Shown here piece after piece: positions 9,055-15,330 of a stretch of DNA of 64,000 bases (within the stretch, counting starts at the first letter, position 1; each line of letters opens with the position of its first letter). The stretch spans positions 310,001 to 374,000 of the forward strand of contig NZ_JAELXV010000005.1 of NCBI RefSeq assembly GCF_016427535.1, in the 5' to 3' direction. The notes below the pieces were generated by a model. That model was given only the letters and a program-made list of their open reading frames with translations, did not search any database and was not told where the DNA came from. The translations under genes and the position numbers were made by a program. Source of the stretch: Hymenobacter sp. BT559. GTDB taxonomy: Bacteria > Bacteroidota > Bacteroidia > Cytophagales > Hymenobacteraceae.

Positions 9055-9336
9055 TTAGTCGAGCACCTTGGGCACGCGGAAGTAGTCGGAGTCTTTGCGC
9101 GGCGCGTTGCGCAGGCCTTCCTGGTGGCTCACGGTATTGCGGGCCTCATCATCGCGCAGTACGTTGATTTCGTGCGATAAATGCACTAGCGGCTCCACGC
9201 CCGTAGTATCTACTTGCGAAAGCTGGTCTACCCAGTCCAGGATGCCGTTTAGGTCCTTGAGCATCTGCTCTTCGCGGGCGGGGTCAAATTCGAGGCGAGC
9301 TAGGTGCGCTAGGCCGCGGAGAGTTTCAGTATTCAT
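9055..9336 (-). CDS. gatC: Asp-tRNA(Asn)/Glu-tRNA(Gln) amidotransferase subunit C
   Basis: 93 residues from ATG 9336-9334 (MNTETLRGLAHLARLEF). GatC is the small stabilising subunit of the GatCAB amidotransferase, which converts Glu-tRNA(Gln) and/or Asp-tRNA(Asn) to the amide form. Typical features are the N-terminal helix HLARLEF, the central LNGILDWVDQLSQVDT and the C-terminal DYFRVPKVLD. The open frame extends upstream to 9429, but that extension lacks family similarity, so the internal ATG is preferred. gatA and gatB are not in the window, which is common because the subunits are often scattered. It heads the probable operon with the membrane/TPR protein and ABC ATPase. Confidence 0.9.
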   Translation of the reverse strand: MNTETLRGLAHLARLEFDPAREEQMLKDLNGILDWVDQLSQVDTTGVEPLVHLSHEINVLRDDEARNTVSHQEGLRNAPRKDSDYFRVPKVLD

Positions 9337-9444
9337 ATGGGTAGTGCGTGTGATTAGAATAATGGAATGAGGAGTAAGCAACGTAATGGGTTCAGAGGTA
9401 ACGACGTAAGTAGTACACTCATTGTCCATCAGGCTATTTACTCA

Positions 9445-10221
9445 TTACCCCCGCCAGGTGCTGGGCTCAGGAATACCCCGGCCCTCGGGCATAAAGTCGT
9501 CGGCAATTTGGGCCGCTACCTGCGCCTTGAGGGCGGGCACGTCGGCCTGGGTTAGGGTTTTGGTTTCGATGGGTGCGTGAAATACGGCGCGCAGCCGCGC
9601 ATAGCGCACTCGCAGGCCCTTCACGGAGGGCATAAACTTGTGGTTGAAGGGCATGCTCACGGGCACGATGGGTACGCCCGTGGCAATGGCCAATTGAAAA
9701 GCACCATCTAGGAAAGGCCCTAGCTCCTCGCCGGGCTTGTCGCCGATGGTGCCTTCTGCAAACACGGCCAGCGACCGGCCTTCCTGCAACTCTTTCTTAG
9801 CTTGGGCAAAGGCGCGGCCCCGGCCCACTGCACTGCCGCGGTTTACCACGATGTAGGTGCTGGCAAACAGCGGCCCCCACAGCGGCACCTTGGCCAGCGA
9901 GTCTTTGCCCATCATGTTCAAAAACCCCGGAATGGTGCGAAACAGCACTAGAATGTCAATGTATGAGCCGTGGTTGGATACATAAATGCAGGGCTGCGGC
10001 ACAGGTGCAGTGCTTTCGCGCACCACATCAAGCGGCACGCCCCACATAAAAATTGAGAACCTGGCCCAGCTGCGGTTAAGGGTGTGCAAATGCCGCCGCC
10101 AGGCTGGCCGCCGGCTCAGAAGCCACTGTAGCGGATAGGTGACGAAGAAAGGCGTTACAAACCAGAAGGTCGCCCACGTGGTGTAGAGGCGGTGACCGAT
10201 ATAACGAAGCAGCGCACGCAT
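9445..10221 (-). CDS. plsC: 1-acyl-sn-glycerol-3-phosphate acyltransferase (PlsC family)
   Basis: 258 residues. An N-terminal membrane segment (TTWATFWFVTPFFVTYPLQW) precedes the acyltransferase domain. The catalytic HX4D box is present as NHGSYID, and the phosphate-binding box appears as VFAEGTIGDKPGEE, followed by the later VPIVPVSM block. The enzyme transfers an acyl chain to lysophosphatidate to make phosphatidate at the inner membrane. FAEGT replaces the usual FPEGT, a tolerated variation. It lies 15 bp beyond the gatC open frame and appears to be transcribed separately from or upstream of gatC on the same strand. A related lyso-lipid acyltransferase is an alternative. Confidence 0.88.
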   Translation of the reverse strand: MRALLRYIGHRLYTTWATFWFVTPFFVTYPLQWLLSRRPAWRRHLHTLNRSWARFSIFMWGVPLDVVRESTAPVPQPCIYVSNHGSYIDILVLFRTIPGFLNMMGKDSLAKVPLWGPLFASTYIVVNRGSAVGRGRAFAQAKKELQEGRSLAVFAEGTIGDKPGEELGPFLDGAFQLAIATGVPIVPVSMPFNHKFMPSVKGLRVRYARLRAVFHAPIETKTLTQADVPALKAQVAAQIADDFMPEGRGIPEPSTWRG

Positions 10222-10306
10222 AGGACAAAGGTAGGAGCTACCGCTAGTTGGGGGCCGCGCCCTACCCTAGGGCACTAATGGGTCGGCAACTCCCATAACG
10301 CAATAG

Positions 10307-10885
10307 CTATCTATTAGCGAGCACTTTTTCAGCTTTCAGTAAGCCGGCCACGCTAATGGCGTCAGTTATTTCGTTGCTCATGGCCAAGGCTACTGCTTGG
10401 GCCAAGGGCAGCTTCCACAGGCGCAGGTCTTCAGTTTCTTCGGGCTCCCAGTCGGTTTGGGTCAGGTCTTCGGCCAAGAACACGAAGCCTTCTTCATCGG
10501 TCACCGAGTTGGAGGTGTGCAGGCGGGCAATGCACGTCCAGTGGTTGGCCAGCAGGCCGGTTTCTTCGCGCAGCTCGCGCTGGGCCGATTCCGTGATATC
10601 GACATCGAGCAGGCCGCCGCCCATTGGAATTTCCCAGCTGTATTCATTCAGGGTATAGCGGTACTGGCCTACCAGCCACGTATTTCCTTCTGCATCGATG
10701 GGCACAATGCCAATGGCTTTGTTGCGCATCGACACCACCCCGTAAATACCTCGTCCACCTTTAGGGTTGAGCACTTGGTCTTCGCGCACCCGAATCCAAG
10801 GGTTTTCATACTTGGGCTCAGTACTCAGCGTTTGCCAAGGGTTGTGCGTGGGGTCGAAGTCGGCAGGCGGTAAAGTTGGCTCCAT
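10307..10885 (-). CDS. NUDIX hydrolase (ADP-ribose pyrophosphatase-like)
   Basis: 192 residues from ATG 10885-10883. The frame stays open to 11023, but the extra 46 residues are low in family character and would overlap the divergent promoter, so the shorter start is chosen. The NUDIX region reads EIPMGGGLLDVDITESAQ then RELREETGLL. The REXXEEXG metal-binding core is intact, but the first conserved Glu of the G-x5-E box aligns with Val, flanked by two Asp. Position in the fold (a strand with YRYTLNEYSWEIP before the box) resembles ADP-sugar pyrophosphatases that hydrolyse ADP-ribose. Substrate is uncertain. It diverges from the small gene at 11015. Confidence 0.88.
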   Translation of the reverse strand: MEPTLPPADFDPTHNPWQTLSTEPKYENPWIRVREDQVLNPKGGRGIYGVVSMRNKAIGIVPIDAEGNTWLVGQYRYTLNEYSWEIPMGGGLLDVDITESAQRELREETGLLANHWTCIARLHTSNSVTDEEGFVFLAEDLTQTDWEPEETEDLRLWKLPLAQAVALAMSNEITDAISVAGLLKAEKVLANR

Positions 10886-11014
10886 CAGGTGAGGCACGGG
10901 GGTTGGTAACGCGCCAAAATTACAACACCCGCCGCTGTGCCAACCTCCCGCCGCTCGGCGCGTACTATCTAGCACCCGGTGGCTGTTTATTTCCCGGCCG
11001 GCCGGCGCTATCTC

Positions 11015-11266
11015 ATGGCTCAAGACAAAAAGAAAGATACCCCCACTACCTCGGCCGACGATTCGCTGCTCAACCTCAAATTTGCTCAGGCCGAAGCCGA
11101 CCTAGCCGAGAAAACCGGCGGCCTAGGTCCTACCACCAACGTCTATGTATCGTCGGACGAAGACGATGAGATTACGGCTGCCGAAGGTCCCGTGGACAAG
11201 CAAGGCCAGCGCCGCGGTGTAACCGACCCCACCGATGAAGGCTCGACGGCTGGCAGCCATAGCTAA
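11015..11266 (+). CDS. Small acidic hydrophilic protein, function unknown
   Basis: 83 residues from ATG 11015. An upstream in-frame ATG at 10979 is less likely because it lies only 94 bp from the divergent NUDIX start and gives a non-conserved-looking extension. The protein is hydrophilic and acidic (VSSDEDDEITAAEG), without a signal peptide or membrane segment, and looks largely disordered. Codon use resembles the neighbours, with GC-rich third positions and a CTAGG context at GGLGP. I do not recognise the family. It could be a non-coding artefact, but its composition and clean start support a real gene. Confidence 0.6.
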   Translation: MAQDKKKDTPTTSADDSLLNLKFAQAEADLAEKTGGLGPTTNVYVSSDEDDEITAAEGPVDKQGQRRGVTDPTDEGSTAGSHS

Positions 11267-11289
11267 GCAGTTTCTTTGTTTATAGCGGC

Positions 11290-11351
11290 AGCGGCAGTAA
11301 AATGCGGACCTAGGCACACTGTTTGCCCTACCTCCGTTTTTTACTGCCGCT
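11290..11351 (+). terminator. Long-loop inverted repeat downstream of the small acidic protein, possible terminator
   Basis: Thirteen-base arms (11290-11302 and 11339-11351; arm AGCGGCAGTAAAA) pair perfectly around a 36-base loop. The 3' arm is preceded by T6 and followed by CTTTT. The long loop makes a standard terminator uncertain. Confidence 0.4.
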
Positions 11352-11369
11352 CTTTTGCACCTGCTTCTT

Positions 11370-11957
11370 ATGCGTTTTTCCTCTCCTGCTCATCGCTACC
11401 CCGCCGCCCGGCTGGCCTTAGGCCTTCTGCTAATTGGGCTGGCGCTGCTCGGCGCCTGCCGGGCTAGTGGGCCGGCCACGCCGGCGCGCACGGTGGCCGC
11501 TTTCTTCAACAAATACGAGAAGCGCCCCGGCTTCCACACCACCGAATGGTCGGCCAGCTTACTGCAGCGCCTAGCGCTGGTAAAGGCCGCCAATCTATTC
11601 GGAGGCAATGATTTGACTCAAGCCATTACGGGTATTCGGGCCGCACGGGCGCTTACCTTTGCCCCTACCTCTACGAGGGCCCTAGACCTGTCGCAGCAAG
11701 GCCTGCTTAATGAGGCTACTGGCCTGCTGCAAGCCGAACGCTACACGCCGCTTTCGGCCGCCACCTCTTCGGGAGGCAACTACAACTCGGTGGTGCGCAT
11801 GTCGGGCGATAAGGTGAGTGAGCTAGTCGCTACCGGCACTGTGCCCAACGCCGCCGACTCTTTCGTGCTGGTGCAGGTAGAAGGAAACTTCACCCGTGCT
11901 CAAGCAGAAGCCCTGGCTAAGGTGCTGCCACAAGTAGTGCAGCAAACAGGCCAATAG
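11370..11957 (+). CDS. DUF4252-type lipoprotein
   Basis: 195 residues from ATG 11370; an earlier in-frame TTG at 11355 is unlikely. The N-terminus has a lipoprotein signal with lipobox LLGAC, followed by a mature domain of about 160 residues that matches my memory of the Bacteroidota DUF4252 family (VRMSGDKVSELVATG and a C-terminal FTRAQAEALAKVLPQV helix). The molecular role of this family is not known. It should be anchored to a membrane facing the periplasm. The last 11 codons and the downstream terminator are duplicated at 12823-12944. Confidence 0.82.
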   Translation: MRFSSPAHRYPAARLALGLLLIGLALLGACRASGPATPARTVAAFFNKYEKRPGFHTTEWSASLLQRLALVKAANLFGGNDLTQAITGIRAARALTFAPTSTRALDLSQQGLLNEATGLLQAERYTPLSAATSSGGNYNSVVRMSGDKVSELVATGTVPNAADSFVLVQVEGNFTRAQAEALAKVLPQVVQQTGQ

Positions 11958-12045
11958 CTGAGACTTCACAAGCCCCTAGGTCAGTAAAAAGGCCCCGCGC
12001 ATCATATAACGATGCGCGGGGCCTTTTTGCTGACCTAGGGACACC
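11924..12045 (+). repeat. 122-bp repeat, copy 1 (3' end of DUF4252 gene plus terminator)
   Basis: Gap-free match to 12823-12944 at about 84% identity (about 19 differences by hand alignment). It contains the last 11 codons of the DUF4252 gene and its terminator hairpin. Confidence 0.9.
11974..12040. terminator. Long terminator hairpin flanked by CCTAGG on both sides (copy 1)
   Basis: The stem runs from 11974 to 12040, nearly 30 bp with one internal mismatch. The outer part CCCTAGGTCAG pairs with CTGACCTAGGG and the inner A5-GGCCCCGCGCATC pairs with its complement and ends in T5. It is symmetric and would stop transcription in both directions. Confidence 0.9.
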
Positions 12046-12156
12046 TTAAACTTAGAGCTTCTTTAGAATTAGGTCCATTCCGCTCGCGATTTATTAGTTC
12101 TCTTCCTATTTATTTTAGGTATCCAACCTCAATAAGAATAAAGCCACCTACTAACA

Positions 12157-12783
12157 ATGGGCTCTCAACTCGACCTCAGAATGGTGGGTGATAAGTATGA
12201 CGAGCGGCAGCTATCCCCTTTTCTTGGTCGAGATTTTAAGTTTGAAATAGCGGGTGGCGACATCTGGATGGACCGTCCCCCCTTCCTTACTCCAGAGGAA
12301 AGGGTACTTATTGAAGGACCTTATTATGAAGATTTTGATGAGTACCCGCCCGTCACAATTAGTCCACTAGAGCTAGCTCGCGTACTAACAAAAATCAAAG
12401 ACTACCTATGGACGCATCAAGATTCGCTACAGCAGGAAATTAGCCTCGACTACGAGCGAATGGAGCAAGAGGGATTATCCACTTATATAATCGTTAACCA
12501 AAGCCATTGCTGGATAGACAATTACCCTGGGCGTTGTTTCAAAGAGTGGTGGCCGGTTGGGAAAACGGAGCATCAAATACGCATTACCAGCTACCCTCTC
12601 GAACCCAATGAGGTAGAGCTATGGATGGACGCTGGGGAGCGGCTAGAAATAGAAGGTAGAACCTACTACCTAAAAAGAACTAGTCCGTACGAAAAATTCG
12701 CTTCTGCTCTTGATAAAGCCATTATCTTTTGCACGTACGCTGATAGCATCGGCGAACAGGTATTTTGGCTGCACGACTGTTGA
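12157..12783 (+). CDS. Low-GC orphan protein of unknown function between duplicated terminators
   Basis: 208 residues, ATG 12157 to TGA. There is no signal peptide or membrane segment; the protein is acidic with many aromatic residues (for example HCWIDNYPGRCFKEWWPVG). I do not recognise it. Base composition differs sharply from the neighbours: many A/T-ending codons (TTA, ATA, AGA) and a visibly lower GC content. The gene sits exactly between two copies of a 122-bp repeat. Together these suggest acquisition by transfer or replacement of a lost DUF4252 paralogue. Small soluble acidic orphan proteins are often immunity proteins, but no toxin gene is adjacent, so that is only a thought. Confidence 0.72.
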   Translation: MGSQLDLRMVGDKYDERQLSPFLGRDFKFEIAGGDIWMDRPPFLTPEERVLIEGPYYEDFDEYPPVTISPLELARVLTKIKDYLWTHQDSLQQEISLDYERMEQEGLSTYIIVNQSHCWIDNYPGRCFKEWWPVGKTEHQIRITSYPLEPNEVELWMDAGERLEIEGRTYYLKRTSPYEKFASALDKAIIFCTYADSIGEQVFWLHDC

Positions 12784-12822
12784 ACTCATTAGCATTTGCG
12801 CATAGATTTTCAACTGTATTGG

Positions 12823-12944
12823 GCTGCCGCAAGTAGTGCAGCAAACAGGCCAATAATCACGACCTCGTAAGTCCCTAGGTGAGTATAAAGGCCCTGCGCA
12901 TCCTATAGCGATGCGCGGGGCCTTTGTACTCACCTAGGGATACC
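12823..12944 (+). repeat. 122-bp repeat, copy 2 (remnant of a DUF4252 3' end plus terminator)
   Basis: Matches 11924-12045 without gaps. Its first part (12824-12855) still reads LPQVVQQTGQ and stop, the C-terminus of the upstream DUF4252 protein, with no start or upstream coding part. It is a remnant of a second gene copy. Confidence 0.88.
12872..12940. terminator. Long terminator hairpin with CCTAGG on both sides (copy 2)
   Basis: The stem 12872-12940 has the same architecture as copy 1. The outer stem changed from GGTCAG/CTGACC to GGTGAG/CTCACC, so both sides changed and pairing is kept. It separates the low-GC gene from the convergent aldehyde dehydrogenase. Confidence 0.88.
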
Positions 12945-12950
12945 ACCTAC

Positions 12951-14552
12951 TTAAATATCAAACTTAATACCCTGCGCCAGTGGCAGCTCGGTGCCGTAGT
13001 TGATGGTGTTGGTCTGGCGGCGCATGTACACGCGCCAGGCATCGGAGCCCGACTCGCGGCCGCCGCCGGTTTCTTTCTCGCCACCAAACGCCCCGCCGAT
13101 TTCGGCGCCGCTGGTGCCAATGTTCACGTTGGCAATGCCACAGTCGGAGCCAGGGTGCGCCAGGAAAGCTTCGGCCTCGCGCAGGTTCAGGGTGAAAATG
13201 GCCGACGACAGGCCCTGCCGCACGTCGTTTTGCAGGCGAATGGCTTCTTCGACCCCGCCGCTGTACTTGATAAGGTAGAGGATGGGCGCGAAGGTTTCGG
13301 CCTGCACCGTAGAATAGTGGTTTTCGGCCGCTACCAGGGCCGGCAGCACGTAGTGGCCACCGTGCAGTTCGGCGCTGCTCACTACCTGGCCGCCCGCGAG
13401 CAGGGTGCCTCCCTCCTGCTGCACCTGCTCGAGCGCCGCGGTGAAGTGACCCACCGCATCGGCATCAATGAGCGGACCCACCAGCGTGCCGGGCTGCAAG
13501 GGGTGGCCAATGGGCAGCTTGGCATAAGCCGCTAGCAGGCGCTGGCTTACTTCGTCGTAAATGCTGTCGTGGATGATGAGCCGGCGCGTGGTGGTGCAGC
13601 GCTGTCCCGCCGTGCCCACCGCCCCAAACACTATGGCGCGCATGGCCATGTCGAGGTCGGCCTGCGGCGTTAGAATAATGGCGTTGTTGCCACCCAGCTC
13701 GAGCAAGGCGCGACCTAGGCGCTGGCCCACGGCTGCGCCCACGGCCCGTCCCATACGAGTGCTGCCAGTGGCCGACACCAGCGGCACGCGCTCGTCGGCG
13801 GCCAGGGCGGCGCCTACATCGGGGCCGCCCAGCACCAGGTTAAATACGCCTTCGGGCAAGTCGTTTTCGGCAAGCACCTTGCGCAGAAGGTGCTGCACTG
13901 CTACGGCCACCAGCGGCGTTTTTTCCGAAGGTTTCCAGATGCAGACATCGCCACACACGGCAGCCAGCATGGCGTTCCAGCTCCACACGGCCACCGGAAA
14001 GTTGAAGGCCGAGATAATGCCCACCACGCCCAGCGGGTGATACTGCTCGTACATGCGGTGGGCTGGGCGCTCCGAGTGCATGGTGAAGCCGTGCAGTTGC
14101 CGGCTCAGCCCAACGGCAAAGTCGCAGATGTCTATCATTTCCTGCACCTCACCTAGGCCCTCCTGCAAGATTTTGCCCATCTCGTAGCTCACCAGCTTAC
14201 CTAGGGCTTCTTTGTGGCGGCGTAGCTCCAGCCCGATTTGACGCACCACGTCGCCGCGCTTGGGTGCGGGCACCAGCCGCCATACCGAAAAAGCCGCTTG
14301 GGCGGCCTGCACCACGGTTTCGTAGTCGGCCACGGTCGCTACCGTGATGGCCGCGATGGGCTGCCCATCGGCGGGTGAAACGATGGTTTTGGCCGGCTGG
14401 CCCGGGTGGCCCCAGTGGCGGCCCGTGCTATAGGCGGGGCTGTGCGCGGGCACCCCGAGCTGGCGCAGCACGTCTTGCATGCCGTGCGGGTCGGCGTGGG
14501 GATGGGCCACGGTTACATCGGGGGTGGTTGCTTCTTCGAGGGCCTGTTTCAT
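12951..14552 (-). CDS. NAD-dependent aldehyde dehydrogenase, ALDH7 (antiquitin / aminoadipate semialdehyde) type
   Basis: 533 residues. The ALDH fold is clear: IISAFNFPVAVWSWN, WKPSEKTPL, the NAD-site SATGSTRMG, the active-site Glu in LLELGGNNAIIL and the catalytic Cys in GTAGQRCTTTRRL. The GQRCTTTRR context and the C-terminal GGGRESGSDAWRVYMRRQT are characteristic of the ALDH7 group, which oxidises alpha-aminoadipate semialdehyde (piperideine-6-carboxylate) in lysine breakdown. The first roughly 24 residues before MQDVLRQLG are not conserved-looking, so ATG 14480-14478 is an alternative start. No lysine-degradation gene is adjacent. Family is certain; the exact substrate is inferred. Confidence 0.92.
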   Translation of the reverse strand: MKQALEEATTPDVTVAHPHADPHGMQDVLRQLGVPAHSPAYSTGRHWGHPGQPAKTIVSPADGQPIAAITVATVADYETVVQAAQAAFSVWRLVPAPKRGDVVRQIGLELRRHKEALGKLVSYEMGKILQEGLGEVQEMIDICDFAVGLSRQLHGFTMHSERPAHRMYEQYHPLGVVGIISAFNFPVAVWSWNAMLAAVCGDVCIWKPSEKTPLVAVAVQHLLRKVLAENDLPEGVFNLVLGGPDVGAALAADERVPLVSATGSTRMGRAVGAAVGQRLGRALLELGGNNAIILTPQADLDMAMRAIVFGAVGTAGQRCTTTRRLIIHDSIYDEVSQRLLAAYAKLPIGHPLQPGTLVGPLIDADAVGHFTAALEQVQQEGGTLLAGGQVVSSAELHGGHYVLPALVAAENHYSTVQAETFAPILYLIKYSGGVEEAIRLQNDVRQGLSSAIFTLNLREAEAFLAHPGSDCGIANVNIGTSGAEIGGAFGGEKETGGGRESGSDAWRVYMRRQTNTINYGTELPLAQGIKFDI

Positions 14553-14841
14553 ACACTGCGGAGATAAACTAGAGGCTTCAAAGGTACTTCGCCGGGCTTA
14601 GCGGCACGGTAGGCTACGCCCACCACCGGGCTACCCCCTAGGTGGGCAGCTTAACCTTAGCAGGGCCGGAGCTAACCACGCTGCATTTTGCTAGCCTACT
14701 GCATCACTGGGCAAGCGTTCTTAGCCACTAGATGCCACCTAGGTTCATAGCCGAGCGAAAAGCGGTCGGACAAGACCACCTGCATGCGGAGACAACTGCT
14801 TAGCTCAATACTGCCCACGTAGACCCAACGGTAAGCCGGCC

Positions 14842-15297
14842 CTACGGCTGCTGCGCCAACCACGTCATCGCTGCGCGCTCCTGGTCGAAGTAGCAGTACT
14901 GTGCGCCTTGCGAGGAACCCTGACGGATATTTTCTTGCAAACCGGGGTCGGCCACGGCTACCTCCTGCCCTACCATGGCAAAGTAGGCGACCACCACCGG
15001 CTGCCCTAGCAACTGAGGCAGCTGGGGCCCAAACTCTTGACCAAACCATTGGATTACCGCCGCATCGTCGATGCGGCGGCGACGCACATCGAGCAGCCAG
15101 TGGCGGCAGCTATCGTGCACGAGTGCTGCCGCGAGCAGCTCCTGGTAATGCGCTTGTAGCTCGCCCAGTGTCACCGGCCGTAGCCACCGGCCAATGAGAA
15201 TGTGCTGGTCGGGCAAGTAGGCCAGCGTAAAGCTGCTAGGGTCACGAGTCGTAAGCAATTGCATAAGAATAGGCGTAAGTAACTGGCGGACGGCCAC
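14842..15297 (-). CDS. Small cytosolic protein of unknown function
   Basis: 151 residues from ATG 15297, or 140 residues from ATG 15264, which begins MQLLTTRDPSSF. There is no signal peptide or membrane segment. Alternating hydrophobic strands and helices, with a central HWLLDVRRRRIDD and a VVVAYFAM strand, are reminiscent of small STAS-like regulatory domains common in Hymenobacteraceae, but this is a weak impression and I assign no function. It is preceded by the RCC1 gene on the same strand, 33 bp upstream, and followed by about 270 bp (14573-14841) in which I see no gene. Confidence 0.68.
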   Translation of the reverse strand: MAVRQLLTPILMQLLTTRDPSSFTLAYLPDQHILIGRWLRPVTLGELQAHYQELLAAALVHDSCRHWLLDVRRRRIDDAAVIQWFGQEFGPQLPQLLGQPVVVAYFAMVGQEVAVADPGLQENIRQGSSQGAQYCYFDQERAAMTWLAQQP

Positions 15298-15330
15298 AAA
15301 CTTACTTGCGCTGCTTCTATTCTGAAAAGA

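Noticed and set aside
9337..9429. A 31-residue N-terminal extension of GatC
   Set aside because: The extension is not similar to GatC and the internal ATG gives the conserved N-terminal helix.
12670..12933. An 87-codon minus-strand open frame across the end of the low-GC gene and copy 2 of the repeat
   Set aside because: It runs antisense through the low-GC gene and the terminator stem; no domain or start context supports it.
14573..14841. Possible small gene between the aldehyde dehydrogenase and the 151-residue protein
   Set aside because: Open frames here are antisense or out-of-frame shadows; I see only CCTAGG sites at about 14637 and 14738 and no promoter or terminator I can defend.
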